64,000 nt of DNA from Flavobacterium ammonificans (GCF_020886115.1 NZ_AP025185.1:62001-126000), one strand, 5' to 3'. Positions 53,501 through 63,873 are shown, counted from the first letter of the stretch. Notes: a model not told the origin generated them from the letters alone. Translations and numbers: made by a program.

Positions 53501-55879
53501 ATGAAAATCTACATTACCATTATTGCCTCCTTTTGCGTAGGATTTTTTCAAAATCTACATGCACAATCCAACTCTTCTTTAACGTCTAAAAACGAGATTG
53601 TTGGTAAATATTTACAAAATTATTTTTATCTGGACAGACAAATAATTCACGTCCAGTTTAACAAACAACTATTTATAAACAATGAAGACATTACATTTAA
53701 AGGTTATGTGTTCAATAAAAATAAGAAAGCTTTAGAAGAAAACACTTTCAACGTTCAATTAATAATTTACGACAATCAGAAGCAAATCATTGACAAGCAA
53801 CTCATTTTATGTAAAAATGGAATTTTTACAGGAGGAATTCATCTTAACGATAAATTCAAATCAGGAAAATACAATTTTCAGTTTTTTACAAACTGGATGA
53901 ATAATTTTATAGAAAATGATTCATTTGTACAAACCATAGAAATCATAGATAGAGATAAACCTTTTTCCCTTAAATCAAATGAAATAAATTGGAAGACGGC
54001 GCAAGTAACTTTTTTTCCAGAATGTGGTAAAATTATAGATAACATCTTCACAACGGTTGCAGTCAAAATTGAAGATTGCAACAAAAAAGGAATTGAACTT
54101 AATAACATCTATTTACTAGATTCTAAATCGAACATTGTTTCTAGTTTTTCTACCAATAAAATGGGGAATGGTTTATTTTACTTTCTTCCTAATAAAAACG
54201 AAAAATATACATTAAAAATTGATAGTAAAGAATTAAAACTAATTGAGTCTTTGCCTCAAATTCAGGATAGCGGTATACTTATATCATATAATAATAATTT
54301 AAATAATGATAGAGTTGCTGTCGCAATAAAAACAAATAAAAAAGGACTTAATATTTACCAGAATAAAAAGTTTATTTTACTTGTTCAACAAGATGGAAAT
54401 TGCATTCAAAATGAAATAAATTTTAATAATCACGATACTGAAACTGAATTTATTTTCGATAAGAAGTATCTATCTACAGGAGTAAATAGTATTCGATTAA
54501 TAGATGAGAATTTAAATGAAATATCCGAAAGATTAATTTTTAATTACCCTAAAAATTTTAACACTACTAATATAAATACAAAATTCATAACCAAGGATAC
54601 CATTAAAATTAAAGCAGAAACGAATTTTAATAATGCAAATTTGAGCATAAGTATTCTTCCTGAAAAAAATCAATGCATAAAAAATACCAATTCTATTTTA
54701 GGTACCTTCTACTTAAATGCCTTCTTAAAAAATCCAGTTATTGATAATTACAGCTACTTTGATCCAAATAATTCCAATAGAAAAAGAGAAATGGAAATGT
54801 TGATGTTGAGCCAATCGCATAGTAAGTACATTTGGAAAAACATTATATCAAATCCTCCTCAACCAACTCATCCGTTAAAAAAAGGTATAACGTTTAATGG
54901 TCAAATAGATAAATCAATAAAACCAGGTTCTAAATATAAAATTTCCCTCGTTTCATTAAAAGATAACGTTTTAGATGAAACAGGTGTAGATCAAAACAAC
55001 GAGTTTAAATTTGAAAATATAATTGCGAAAGATTCGACTCTTTATCTATTTCAACTTGTTGACAAAAAGAATTCAATTATACCAACTAAAATTCAAGGTC
55101 AAATTTCAGACAATGAAATGGTATTAAATTATCCTTTGCAGTCAATACACAACGATTGTCCGATTGAAAAAAGCGAAACCAATAGTTTTTATTTTAGCAA
55201 AACCAATAATGAAGAGAGTATTGTAAATTTAAATGAGGTAATAATCAAAAAAAATAAAAAAGAAATTTTTAAACATAGCCGTGAAATGAGTCTTATGGCT
55301 ACCGCTTACAAAATAAGTGATAAACAACACAATAGTTTTCTTGACTTCTTGAAAACTCAAGGTTATCGTACTGGAATTAATCCTCGGGATAATACAGTAT
55401 ACATTCAAAGTAATCGCCCTGGACGAAACATTAATCCTAGTATTTATATTGATAATTATTTGATTCTAGATTTTAACGAGTTATTTAATCTAAACATGCA
55501 AGATATTGATGAATTATATATTGATAAAACAGGATTGTCTGAAAAATCTAGTGAGAGTTATGAAACAATTAAAATATTTTTAAAAAAAGAACGAACTATA
55601 AAAAACGGTATCTACAGTAAATACAGCCCTTTTTTTGTTACTAATGGATTATCAAATGATTTCAATTTCAACAATATAAAACACAGAGATCAAAATGAAT
55701 TTAATCTATTTGGATGTCTATTTTGGGAGTCTAATCTAAATATACGTGAAGAAAATAAATTTGAAATTCAATTCCCAGTTGTAGGTAATCAAAAAGAAAT
55801 TCAGGCACTTATAGAAGGCGTTAACATTGACGGTCAATTAATCTCGGAAATCAAAATTATTCCCGTATCAAATCCGTAA
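53501..55879 (+). CDS. Large secreted protein with MG2-like and plug-like regions
   Basis: From ATG at 53501 the protein has 792 residues, starting with a signal peptide MKIYITIIASFCVGFFQN and Ala-Gln near 23-24. The N-terminal part (about 35-140) has the macroglobulin-type strand pattern YLQNYFYLDRQIIHVQFNKQ and FKGYVFNKNKKALEEN. The C-terminal half has a segment resembling a TonB plug (NLNEVIIKKNKKEIF, then NRPGRNINPSIYIDNYL) but no barrel follows. It is Asn- and Lys-rich and AT-rich compared with neighbours. Function unknown; bracketed by two identical terminators. Confidence 0.8.
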   Translation: MKIYITIIASFCVGFFQNLHAQSNSSLTSKNEIVGKYLQNYFYLDRQIIHVQFNKQLFINNEDITFKGYVFNKNKKALEENTFNVQLIIYDNQKQIIDKQLILCKNGIFTGGIHLNDKFKSGKYNFQFFTNWMNNFIENDSFVQTIEIIDRDKPFSLKSNEINWKTAQVTFFPECGKIIDNIFTTVAVKIEDCNKKGIELNNIYLLDSKSNIVSSFSTNKMGNGLFYFLPNKNEKYTLKIDSKELKLIESLPQIQDSGILISYNNNLNNDRVAVAIKTNKKGLNIYQNKKFILLVQQDGNCIQNEINFNNHDTETEFIFDKKYLSTGVNSIRLIDENLNEISERLIFNYPKNFNTTNINTKFITKDTIKIKAETNFNNANLSISILPEKNQCIKNTNSILGTFYLNAFLKNPVIDNYSYFDPNNSNRKREMEMLMLSQSHSKYIWKNIISNPPQPTHPLKKGITFNGQIDKSIKPGSKYKISLVSLKDNVLDETGVDQNNEFKFENIIAKDSTLYLFQLVDKKNSIIPTKIQGQISDNEMVLNYPLQSIHNDCPIEKSETNSFYFSKTNNEESIVNLNEVIIKKNKKEIFKHSREMSLMATAYKISDKQHNSFLDFLKTQGYRTGINPRDNTVYIQSNRPGRNINPSIYIDNYLILDFNELFNLNMQDIDELYIDKTGLSEKSSESYETIKIFLKKERTIKNGIYSKYSPFFVTNGLSNDFNFNNIKHRDQNEFNLFGCLFWESNLNIREENKFEIQFPVVGNQKEIQALIEGVNIDGQLISEIKIIPVSNP

Positions 55880-55901
55880 AGTAAATGTTTATATTATCTA
55901 C

Positions 55902-55932
55902 AAAAAATCCGAAGTTTTCACTTCGGATTTTT
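55902..55932. terminator. Terminator, second identical copy
   Basis: The same 31 bases as 53312-53342, ending the large secreted protein gene and the convergent DedA gene. Confidence 0.85.
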
Positions 55933-55954
55933 TTGTTTCAATACTATTCAACTT

Positions 55955-56626
55955 TTATTGAACTCTTTTTTTTGCTAATTTCATAATGACTGGAAAAGTA
56001 GAAATTAATACAATTGCAATAACAATCATCTCAATGTGCTCCTTTAAATCAATTCCGAATTTTAAAAAAACACCATATAAATAATGTCCAGAAAAAACTA
56101 GAGTAAATGACCATACAAAAGAACTCAAAGTATTATAAAACATAAACTTCTTTTTATCCATAGATACTATACCTGCTACAATGGGTGCAAAAGTTCTAAA
56201 AATTGGCAAGAAACGAGCATAAATTATTGCCTTACCGCCATATTTCTCAAAAAAATCTTTGGACTGAAGTAAGTACTTTTTCTTAAACCAAAAACTATCT
56301 TCTTTTTTAAATAAATAGTAGCCACTTTTTGATCCAAACCAATACCCAACCGTATTCCCTACTATACCCGCTAAAGCAATTAATAAGGCCAATAAAGTAA
56401 CATTGATAAAATCATTTTCAATTACCATTACATTAGCAATTAAATCACCGCTGTAAATACCAGAAAGGAAAAGCAAACTATCGCCTGGTAGAAAAAATCC
56501 AGCAAAAAGTCCTGTTTCAGCAAAAATGATAAATAGCACTATATACAGCCCTATTTGGACTCCTCCTATTGAAAATGTAATATAAAACTCAGGATTAAGT
56601 AATTGTGTCCAATCAAAATTATTCAT
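55955..56626 (-). CDS. DedA family membrane protein
   Basis: A 223-residue inner-membrane protein with about five hydrophobic segments. The DedA signature is visible as FFLPGDSLLFLSG near the N-terminus, VGYWFGSKSGYYL in the middle, and ARFLPIFRTFAPIVAG with conserved Arg. DedA proteins act as membrane transporters or scramblases needed for envelope homeostasis. Convergent with the large secreted protein gene, and codirectional with the copper locus upstream. Confidence 0.93.
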   Translation of the reverse strand: MNNFDWTQLLNPEFYITFSIGGVQIGLYIVLFIIFAETGLFAGFFLPGDSLLFLSGIYSGDLIANVMVIENDFINVTLLALLIALAGIVGNTVGYWFGSKSGYYLFKKEDSFWFKKKYLLQSKDFFEKYGGKAIIYARFLPIFRTFAPIVAGIVSMDKKKFMFYNTLSSFVWSFTLVFSGHYLYGVFLKFGIDLKEHIEMIVIAIVLISTFPVIMKLAKKRVQ

Positions 56627-56710
56627 AAAAAATTTAATTATAATACGGCGTGAAAATAGGCATATTTTAGGTCAACTACAATTTAAACTCCGGTTTTAAA
56701 CTTTAATTAA

Positions 56711-57070
56711 CTAATTGCTTTTTTTAATATCATCTCTATCGTAAAGACAACAATGATGTAAGTTTTTGTATACTTCATCGTTAGCTCTAACTTCAACCGT
56801 ATCATGCCCTACTTTAGCAATCGCTTTTTTCACATCCAAAAGACTACATTTCTCTTCGTTTAAAATGACTGTTAACTGATGTGACTCAATATTCCAAATC
56901 GCTGATTTAACCCCTTCCACTCCGAAAGCTGCTTTCTGAATTCTTTTCTGACATTGTTCGCAATTTCCATTTACTTCGGTAACATATTTTGCGTTTTTAT
57001 TTTTTTTGACTTGTGCTTGGGTCGAAAATCCAACGAACACTAAAAGCACTATTGTAATTATTTTTTTCAT
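56711..57070 (-). CDS. Periplasmic HMA-domain copper protein
   Basis: A 119-residue protein with a signal peptide (about 1-20) and a heavy-metal-associated fold. The metal-binding CEQC pair is Cys37-Cys40, and HHCC (His105-Cys108) near the C-terminus may add ligands. HMA proteins carry copper. It follows the TonB receptor gene by 45 bases and, with the HYC_CC_PP gene, forms a three-gene locus (HYC_CC_PP, TonB receptor, HMA). It could accept copper released from the receptor in the periplasm; this is inferred from gene order. Confidence 0.85.
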   Translation of the reverse strand: MKKIITIVLLVFVGFSTQAQVKKNKNAKYVTEVNGNCEQCQKRIQKAAFGVEGVKSAIWNIESHQLTVILNEEKCSLLDVKKAIAKVGHDTVEVRANDEVYKNLHHCCLYDRDDIKKSN

Positions 57071-57115
57071 AATTTATTTATTTTTTGATGTTAATATTGA
57101 TATTGATATTGTATT

Positions 57116-59125
57116 TTATTTAATTGTAAATCGTAACCCAGCATAATACATCTGTCCAAATATGGGTGCATACACGATCGAGGAATCAAAACTAGTTCCA
57201 AAAGGATTTTCATTTCCAATAATCGCTCTAGATTGTGTGTAATTTCCAATATTTTCTCCACCAATGTACACTTCAAATACAGATGAAAATACTCTTGTTA
57301 TTTGAGTATTCATTAATGAATATGCAGGTGAAAACTCAGGAAATTGATCATTACTTGGATTGGTTTTAGTAGTAGGTAATTGTTGCTTTCCAATCCAGTT
57401 ATAAGTAAAGTCAAACCGCCATTGTTTAGAATTTAAAAACGGAAGTGTTTCATATTCCAAGTTAGCAAAAAATCGGTTTTGTGCTTGTAATGGTCTTTGG
57501 AAAGTCCCTGAAAGATAATCTGTCTGAACATCATACATTTTATATGCCGATCGCATTTTAAAACGAGTTGTGAAATCATAATTAAATTCCAGTTGTACAC
57601 TATTTGCAAATGATCTACCTGTCAAATTATAAAACAACACTTGCTGTGGACTTTGCATCACATCTACTACTACCTGGTTTTGAAAATCAGTACGATAAAC
57701 ATCCAGTGTTACATCGGCATTTTTACCAAAAAGAAGAAAAGACTGCGTAAAACTGGCTCCATAATTCCAAGCAATTTCAGGATTCAAACCATAGATAGCT
57801 CCCGAAGTATTTAGTATTGAAAAAACTCTTGAGCTAGCAAAAAGTGATTGATTTTCTGCAAAAATATTCGCACTGCGCTTCCCTCTACCCGCAGAAAATC
57901 TTACTACCGCTTTTTCCCATGGATTGTATCTTAGATGCAATCTTGGCGTTACAAAAATCCCCAATCGGTTGTGGTTATCGACTCTTCCGCCTAAAATGAA
58001 ACTAAAATTATCATCATTATCAAAGGTGTATTCAAAGAATGCTCCCACTGAATTGTCGATTCTACTCCAATCTACTTGTTGAACCAACTCTTGATAATTG
58101 TCTAAGGTAAAATTCAATCCTGTTGCAAATTTATTCATCGTATTATTGATAATCGAATTGAAAATTAAATTGGAATAAAAACTATTTTGCTTGATATTGT
58201 ATCCCCTTAAACCAAAATACGATTGTTGATTATGAGAAGTAAACGCGTTTTGAAATCCGATACTTTGAAAGGGCAAATCTTTGAACACATAGCCTACTTT
58301 AGTAGCAATGTCGAGTCGTTCTGTATCAATTTCAGAACCCCAGGAATTAGTGGTGCCTCTATCTGTATTGGGATTAAATTGCAATTGACCAGTCTGTTTT
58401 TTATCATTCATGTACCTGAAATTGATAAAACTCACTAAACCCTTTTCAGCATCGTAATACTGATAGCGATTTAACATGTTGACCTGTTTGGTTAAAGGGT
58501 TGTCCAAAAATCCGTCCCTATTTTGATCCATTTTAGCAATTCGAGTATTGCCATGCAAGAACAAACTACTACTCCACTTATCAGAAAGCGAAGTATTTAA
58601 ATGAGTATTCAACTCAAATCGAGAATCGGTAGAACCATACGCATTTAGAAAAAACGGAACATCATTTATAGGTTTAATTAGTTCGGTGTTAATCTGACCC
58701 GAAATACTTTCATAGCCATTGACCACACTGCCTGCACCTTTAGTAATTTGAATGCTTTCCACCCAAGTACCAGGTGTAAATGATAAACCATAGGCTTGCG
58801 AAGCTCCTCGAACTGAAGGAATGTTTTCCTCAGTAATCATTAAGTACGGACTAGTTAGCCCCAGCATTTTGATTTGCTTTGTTCCGGTTAGCGCATCCGA
58901 AAAATTAACGTCAATTGAAGGATTGGTTTCAAAACTTTCTGCCAAGTTACAACAAGCTGCTTTCAGCAACTCTTTACTTGTCACCAAAGTAGTATTTCCT
59001 GTAACAGTGAATGATTTTTGAAGTCCTTTTCGTTTTTTGACCACTTTTACTTCATCTAGTTTTTCTTGTGCAAAAACAGGAATTATGAGTAAAAGCAATC
59101 CGAAAATAAAGATTGTTTTTTTCAT
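57116..59125 (-). CDS. TonB-dependent receptor, probable copper
   Basis: A 669-residue outer-membrane receptor with signal peptide (about 1-19), plug domain (about 45-155, with LGLTSPYLMITEENIPS) and a C-terminal barrel ending AGLRFTIK. A CC pair in LLKAACCNLAESFETNP (Cys57-Cys58) within the plug is unusual for siderophore receptors and fits a metal ligand role. Gene order with HMA and HYC_CC_PP proteins supports copper uptake. A short dyad AAGTTCA / TGAACTT lies upstream at 59163-59178. Confidence 0.9.
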   Translation of the reverse strand: MKKTIFIFGLLLLIIPVFAQEKLDEVKVVKKRKGLQKSFTVTGNTTLVTSKELLKAACCNLAESFETNPSIDVNFSDALTGTKQIKMLGLTSPYLMITEENIPSVRGASQAYGLSFTPGTWVESIQITKGAGSVVNGYESISGQINTELIKPINDVPFFLNAYGSTDSRFELNTHLNTSLSDKWSSSLFLHGNTRIAKMDQNRDGFLDNPLTKQVNMLNRYQYYDAEKGLVSFINFRYMNDKKQTGQLQFNPNTDRGTTNSWGSEIDTERLDIATKVGYVFKDLPFQSIGFQNAFTSHNQQSYFGLRGYNIKQNSFYSNLIFNSIINNTMNKFATGLNFTLDNYQELVQQVDWSRIDNSVGAFFEYTFDNDDNFSFILGGRVDNHNRLGIFVTPRLHLRYNPWEKAVVRFSAGRGKRSANIFAENQSLFASSRVFSILNTSGAIYGLNPEIAWNYGASFTQSFLLFGKNADVTLDVYRTDFQNQVVVDVMQSPQQVLFYNLTGRSFANSVQLEFNYDFTTRFKMRSAYKMYDVQTDYLSGTFQRPLQAQNRFFANLEYETLPFLNSKQWRFDFTYNWIGKQQLPTTKTNPSNDQFPEFSPAYSLMNTQITRVFSSVFEVYIGGENIGNYTQSRAIIGNENPFGTSFDSSIVYAPIFGQMYYAGLRFTIK

Positions 59126-59162
59126 TGATATAATGATTTAATGTTGTAAAAAAATATTTTTT

Positions 59163-59178
59163 AAGTTCAACTGAACTT
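59163..59178. promoter_or_regulatory. Short dyad before copper-type TonB receptor
   Basis: AAGTTCA, AC, TGAACTT, a 7-bp perfect dyad 38 bases before the receptor start. Could be an operator; nothing else supports it. Confidence 0.3.
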
Positions 59179-59196
59179 TACTTCAACAACAATAAA

Positions 59197-59601
59197 TCAG
59201 GCGTAAAAAACATACTGACTATACAGCTTGAATAAAGGAGGTGCATTAGCATCACAATAGTAGGATGCAATAGATTTAGTAACAAAACTAGTTGATTCAA
59301 CAACTATTGGTAGTCTGTTTATTGAGACAATACAGGTAACATAGGGATAAAAAGAAAATGCCTTAAGTGTTGCATGATCTGATTTTTTTTCGATTTCAAC
59401 TTTCTTGTTTTTACAACAACTGTCTTTTTCAACTGCTTTTTTTGCACAACAACTTGTCATTTGTTGATGCGAACTTGAAGGGATTTGAATAGAAACTGAA
59501 GCTAATTTGCCCCCGCAATAATGCATCGAAAAAGCCAATCCAACATTGGAAACCAATATTAGTAGAGCCAAGAGTAAACCGATGCCTTTTTTACATTTCA
59601 T
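59197..59601 (-). CDS. HYC_CC_PP family copper-linked protein
   Basis: A 134-residue membrane-linked protein with an N-terminal hydrophobic segment (about 7-24). The family name follows its motifs: MHYCG (27-30), two CC pairs SCCAKK (51-52) and DSCCKNKK (62-63), and NAPPLFKLYSQYVFYA at the C-terminus. These are candidate copper or redox ligands. It heads the locus ahead of the TonB receptor. A TAAATTTG element at 59606-59613 ends 4 bases before the ATG, so the message may be almost leaderless. Confidence 0.85.
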   Translation of the reverse strand: MKCKKGIGLLLALLILVSNVGLAFSMHYCGGKLASVSIQIPSSSHQQMTSCCAKKAVEKDSCCKNKKVEIEKKSDHATLKAFSFYPYVTCIVSINRLPIVVESTSFVTKSIASYYCDANAPPLFKLYSQYVFYA

Positions 59602-59686
59602 AATGCAAATTTACACAACAATCCCACCTTTAGAATTAAACTTATGTTAAAGTTACATTTTAGTTAAGTCAGTACCATAAAAATTA

Positions 59687-59715
59687 TTGACATCACAAAT
59701 AAATCAATACTTTTG
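59687..59715 (+). promoter_or_regulatory. Promoter of the GAF gene
   Basis: TTG at 59687-59689 and TACTTTTG at 59708-59715, spacing 18, 16 bases before the ATG. Confidence 0.6.
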
Positions 59716-59731
59716 TTTAAAATTATAATCC

Positions 59732-60187
59732 ATGACATTTCAAGAATTACAACCCAAAGTTTCAGAAATAATTAGTGACGCACAATTGTCAAGAGACGAA
59801 AAACTGCAAGGTATTTGTCAATTACTCAACGAAAATATCGCACATTACAATTGGGTAGGTTTTTACTTTGCCAATCACGAGGATAAAACCTTACACTTAG
59901 GGCCTTATGTTGGCGCTCCTACTGACCATACTGTAATCCCTTTTGGAAAAGGAATTTGTGGACAAGTAGCTGAATCGAATGCAAATTTTGTTGTTCCAGA
60001 TGTTGCCGCTCAAGATAATTATATTGCGTGTAGCTTTACCGTGAAATCAGAAATTGTGGTACCTTTATTTGTCAACGGAATCAATATTGGGCAAATTGAT
60101 ATTGACAGTCATGTTTTAGATCCATTTACAGCTGAAGACGAGCGTTTTTTAGAGTTTGTAAATTCGGAAATAGCCACATTGTATTAA
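59732..60187 (+). CDS. Free methionine-(R)-sulfoxide reductase-like GAF protein
   Basis: A 151-residue GAF-domain protein of the fRMsr (YebR) type, which reduces free Met-R-sulfoxide. The expected Cys positions are Cys76 in GKGICGQ and Cys100 in NYIACSF, matching the resolving and catalytic Cys of E. coli; the first Cys of the E. coli enzyme is absent (HTVIP). The following SEIVVPLF is typical. Cytoplasmic. It has its own promoter. Confidence 0.9.
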   Translation: MTFQELQPKVSEIISDAQLSRDEKLQGICQLLNENIAHYNWVGFYFANHEDKTLHLGPYVGAPTDHTVIPFGKGICGQVAESNANFVVPDVAAQDNYIACSFTVKSEIVVPLFVNGINIGQIDIDSHVLDPFTAEDERFLEFVNSEIATLY

Positions 60188-60227
60188 GTTTTTTCAAAAA
60201 TCTACATACTTTTCAAAAAATAAACAC

Positions 60228-60235
60228 TACTTTTG
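60228..60235 (+). promoter_or_regulatory. -7 element of rpsO
   Basis: TACTTTTG, 57 bases before the rpsO ATG. No TTG upstream at the normal distance. Confidence 0.35.
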
Positions 60236-60291
60236 CAGCCGTTACTCAATAGCTGTGTAACATACATAATAATCATTTAAATAATATTGGA

Positions 60292-60561
60292 ATGTATTTA
60301 ACTAAAGAAATTAAAGAAGAAATCTTCGCTAAACACGGAGGAAAAGCAGAAAACACTGGATCTGCAGAAGGTCAAATCGCTTTATTCACACACAGAATTA
60401 GCCATTTAACTGAGCACTTGAAAAAAAATCGTCACGATTATAACACAGAGCGTTCACTAGTATTATTAGTAGGTAAAAGAAGATCTTTACTAGATTACTT
60501 GAAGAAAAAAGATATCGTGAGATATCGTGAGATTATCAAAGTATTGGGTATTAGAAAATAA
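60292..60561 (+). CDS. rpsO: 30S ribosomal protein S15
   Basis: An 89-residue ribosomal protein with typical TGSAEGQIALFTHRISHLTEHLKKN and LVLLVGKRRSLLDYLKKKDI. It binds 16S rRNA and helps join subunits. The ATG at 60292 fits the family. It is separated from pnp by a terminator, an arrangement known for rpsO-pnp. An internal 10-base duplication (GATATCGTGA) encodes DIVRYRE and is not a mobile repeat. Confidence 0.98.
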   Translation: MYLTKEIKEEIFAKHGGKAENTGSAEGQIALFTHRISHLTEHLKKNRHDYNTERSLVLLVGKRRSLLDYLKKKDIVRYREIIKVLGIRK

Positions 60562-60569
60562 TCAATATA

Positions 60570-60600
60570 AAAAAGAGGTGCGAAAGTGCCTCTTTTTATT
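60570..60600 (+). terminator. rpsO terminator
   Basis: Stem AAAAAGAGG / CCTCTTTTT with a T run, so pnp is transcribed mainly from its own promoter or by readthrough. Confidence 0.8.
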
Positions 60601-60703
60601 TTTACAAACAACAAAAAAAGTTTGGTTTTTCATTGGGATTATAAACAACTACACACAACAACACAACTAGTTCCAAGGTTTTAATCAATTATTAAAAAAG
60701 TTT

Positions 60704-62839
60704 ATGATTCCACAATTATTTGTAGAAAGTATCGATTTAGGTGATGGCAGAAACATCACAATCGAGACAGGTCGTTTAGCTAAACAAGCAGACGGATCTG
60801 TAGTAGTAAGAATTGGAAAAACTGTTATTTTAGGTACAGTTGTTTCCGCAAGAAAAGCCAGTCCAGGTATTGACTTTTTACCATTAACGGTAGATTACCG
60901 TGAAAAATTTGCAGCAGCAGGTCGTTTCCCTGGTGGTTTCTTCAAAAGAGAAGCACGTCCTAGTGATAGCGAAGTATTGACGATGCGTTTAGTGGATCGT
61001 GTATTGCGTCCGCTTTTCCCATCAGATTACCATGCTGAAGTACAAGTTATGATTCAGTTAATGTCTCATGACGAAGACGTTATGCCAGATGCTTTAGCAG
61101 GATTAGCTGCTTCAGCTGCATTAGCATTGTCTGACATTCCTTTTGAAACTTTAATTTCTGAGGCTAGAGTTGGAAGAATTGATGGTAAATTCATCATCAA
61201 CCCATCTCGTGCACAATTAGAATTATCAGATATTGATATGATGATTGGTGCTTCTAAAGATTCTATCGCCATGGTAGAGGGAGAAATGAAAGAAATTTCA
61301 GAAAAAGAAATGGTAGAAGCTATTAAATTTGCTCACGAACACATTAAAGTACAAATTGATGCTCAAGAAAGATTGGCGCAAGCATTTGGAAAAAAAGAAG
61401 TTCGTACCTACGAAACTGAAAAAAATGACGACGCTATTTACGAAAAAGTAAGAGCGGCCGCTTATGATAAAATTTACGCTATTGCTAGTAAAGGTTCGGC
61501 TAAACATGAGCGTTCAGCTGCATTTGACGCTGTAAAAGAAGAAGTTAAAGCGTTATTTACTGAAGAAGAATTAGCTGAAAATGGAGATTTAGTTTCTAAA
61601 TACTTCTATAAGGTGAACAAAGAAGCGGTTCGTAATGTAACTTTAGATTTAGGAACTCGTTTGGACGGTAGAAAAACTACTGAAATTCGTCCTATTTGGA
61701 GTGAAGTAAATTACTTACCATCGGTTCACGGATCAGCATTATTTACACGTGGAGAAACTCAAGCCTTGGCAACAGCAACTTTAGGAACATCTAGAGAAGC
61801 TAACCAAATTGATTCGCCATCTGAACAAGGAGAAGAAAAATTCTATTTACACTATAATTTCCCACCATTTTCTACAGGAGAAGCCCGTCCGTTAAGAGGA
61901 ACTTCAAGAAGAGAAGTTGGTCACGGAAACTTGGCACAACGAGCATTGAAAAACATGATTCCTGCTGATTGTCCTTATACAATTCGTGTAGTTTCTGAAG
62001 TATTAGAATCGAATGGTTCATCTTCAATGGCTACTGTTTGTGCTGGAACATTATCATTAATGGATGCTGGTATTCAAATGATTCGTCCCGTTTCTGGAAT
62101 TGCGATGGGATTGATTACTGATGGAGAACGTTTTGCAGTGTTATCTGATATTTTAGGTGATGAAGATCATTTAGGAGATATGGATTTCAAAGTAACTGGA
62201 ACTTCTGAAGGAATTACAGCTTGTCAAATGGACATCAAAATTGATGGATTGAAATACGAAATCATGGAGCAAGCATTGGCTCAAGCTCGTGATGGACGTT
62301 TGCATATTTTAGGGAAAATAATGGAGACATTAGACAAACCAAATGCTGACGTTAAAGTTCATGCGCCAAAAATCATCATGCGTACAATTCCTGGTAACTT
62401 CATTGGCGCCTTAATTGGACCTGGTGGAAAAGTAATTCAAGAATTACAAAAAGCTACTGGTTGTACTATTGTGATCAACGAGGTCGACGAACAAGGTGTA
62501 GTTGAAATTTTAGGTACAGATCCAGACGGAATTGCTGCAGTATTGGCTAAAATTGATTCTATCATTTTCAAACCTGAAGTGGGTGAAGCATACGAAGTAA
62601 AAGTAATTAAAATGTTAGATTTTGGTGCTGTTGTAGAATATACTGCTGCTCCAGGAAACGAGGTTTTATTACACGTATCTGAATTGGCTTGGGAACGTAC
62701 TGAAAATGTTTCTGATGTAGTGAATATGGGCGATGTATTCCAAGTGAAATACCTTGGTCTTGACCCTAAAACTAGAAAAGAAAAAGTGTCAAGAAAAGCG
62801 CTTTTACCAAGACCTCCACGTGAGGAGAAAAAAGAGTAA
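60704..62839 (+). CDS. pnp: Polyribonucleotide nucleotidyltransferase (PNPase)
   Basis: A 711-residue RNA-degrading phosphorylase. Two RNase PH domains (about 10-220 and 320-540), a helical domain between them, a KH domain (about 560-620, [18 protein letters not shown]) and a C-terminal S1 domain ([19 protein letters not shown]). Length is typical. It follows rpsO. Confidence 0.98.
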   Translation: MIPQLFVESIDLGDGRNITIETGRLAKQADGSVVVRIGKTVILGTVVSARKASPGIDFLPLTVDYREKFAAAGRFPGGFFKREARPSDSEVLTMRLVDRVLRPLFPSDYHAEVQVMIQLMSHDEDVMPDALAGLAASAALALSDIPFETLISEARVGRIDGKFIINPSRAQLELSDIDMMIGASKDSIAMVEGEMKEISEKEMVEAIKFAHEHIKVQIDAQERLAQAFGKKEVRTYETEKNDDAIYEKVRAAAYDKIYAIASKGSAKHERSAAFDAVKEEVKALFTEEELAENGDLVSKYFYKVNKEAVRNVTLDLGTRLDGRKTTEIRPIWSEVNYLPSVHGSALFTRGETQALATATLGTSREANQIDSPSEQGEEKFYLHYNFPPFSTGEARPLRGTSRREVGHGNLAQRALKNMIPADCPYTIRVVSEVLESNGSSSMATVCAGTLSLMDAGIQMIRPVSGIAMGLITDGERFAVLSDILGDEDHLGDMDFKVTGTSEGITACQMDIKIDGLKYEIMEQALAQARDGRLHILGKIMETLDKPNADVKVHAPKIIMRTIPGNFIGALIGPGGKVIQELQKATGCTIVINEVDEQGVVEILGTDPDGIAAVLAKIDSIIFKPEVGEAYEVKVIKMLDFGAVVEYTAAPGNEVLLHVSELAWERTENVSDVVNMGDVFQVKYLGLDPKTRKEKVSRKALLPRPPREEKKE

Positions 62840-62873
62840 TCCAATCTTAGTTTACTAAAGGTTTATTGATAGA

Positions 62874-62909
62874 AAAAATCCCGTTCTAAAGTATTAGAAC
62901 GGGATTTTT
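62874..62909 (+). terminator. pnp terminator
   Basis: A 15-bp stem around ATCCCGTTCTA / TAGAACGGGAT with T run. Confidence 0.85.
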
Positions 62910-63002
62910 CGTTTTTATGAAAATAATTTAAAAGTTTTGTAACTTTTTAAACACTCCTTACGTATAACCTTTGTACACTTAAAAAATTGAGGACACAAAG
63001 AC

Positions 63003-63866
63003 ATGAGACAACTTAAAATTACCAAGCAGGTTACCAATCGTGAAACCGCTTCATTAGATAAATATTTACAAGAAATTGGAAAAGTTGACCTTATTACTGC
63101 TGACGAAGAAGTAGAATTAGCTCAGAAGATCAAAGCCGGAGACCAACGCGCTTTAGAGAAATTAACCAAAGCTAATTTACGTTTCGTTGTTTCGGTGGCT
63201 AAACAATACCAAAATCAAGGATTAACACTTCCCGATTTGATTAATGAAGGAAATTTAGGTTTGATCAAAGCGGCTCAACGTTTTGACGAAACGCGTGGTT
63301 TCAAATTCATTTCGTATGCTGTTTGGTGGATTCGTCAGTCTATTTTGCAAGCGTTGGCTGAACAATCTCGTATCGTTCGTTTGCCTTTGAACAAAATTGG
63401 TTCTATCAATAAAATCAATAAAATGTACGCTTTATTGGAGCAATCTAACGAGCGTCCGCCTTCTGCAGAGGAAATTGCAAAAGAATTGGACATGACCGTA
63501 AATGACGTAAAAGAGTCTATGAAAAACTCGGGACGTCACTTATCAATGGATGCGCCTTTAGTAGAAGGAGAAGATTCTAACTTGTATGACGTTTTACGTT
63601 CAGGTGAATCTCCTAACCCAGACCGCGAATTGATTCACGAATCATTACGTACTGAAATCGAGCGTTCTTTAGAAACCTTAACTCCAAGAGAAGCTGACGT
63701 AGTTCGTTTGTATTTTGGTCTAGGCGATCAACACCCAATGACTTTGGAAGAAATTGGAGAAACTTTCGACCTTACTCGTGAGCGTGTGCGCCAAATTAAA
63801 GAAAAAGCCATCCGCAGATTGAAACATACTTCAAGAAGTAAAATATTAAAAACATATTTAGGGTAA
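63003..63866 (+). CDS. rpoD: Primary sigma factor RpoD (short Bacteroidota form)
   Basis: A 287-residue sigma-70 factor that begins at region 1.2 ([16 protein letters not shown]); there is no region 1.1. Regions 2 ([24 protein letters not shown]), 3 and 4 ([14 protein letters not shown]... [16 protein letters not shown]) are complete. This short form is characteristic of Bacteroidota and fits the TAnnTTTG promoters found through the window. The variant element TAACCTTTG at 62965-62973 may be its promoter. Confidence 0.96.
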   Translation: MRQLKITKQVTNRETASLDKYLQEIGKVDLITADEEVELAQKIKAGDQRALEKLTKANLRFVVSVAKQYQNQGLTLPDLINEGNLGLIKAAQRFDETRGFKFISYAVWWIRQSILQALAEQSRIVRLPLNKIGSINKINKMYALLEQSNERPPSAEEIAKELDMTVNDVKESMKNSGRHLSMDAPLVEGEDSNLYDVLRSGESPNPDRELIHESLRTEIERSLETLTPREADVVRLYFGLGDQHPMTLEEIGETFDLTRERVRQIKEKAIRRLKHTSRSKILKTYLG

Positions 63867-63873
63867 ACCTATC

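Noticed and set aside
59821..60240. Extra tRNA near the GAF/rpsO region
   Set aside because: No cloverleaf or T-loop GTTCGA; only one tRNA was found in the window.
60513..60535. GATATCGTGA duplication in rpsO
   Set aside because: Encodes conserved S15 residues DIVRYRE, so it is coding sequence.
62437..62844. 135-residue frame opposite pnp
   Set aside because: Shadow of pnp; no signal, motif or promoter.
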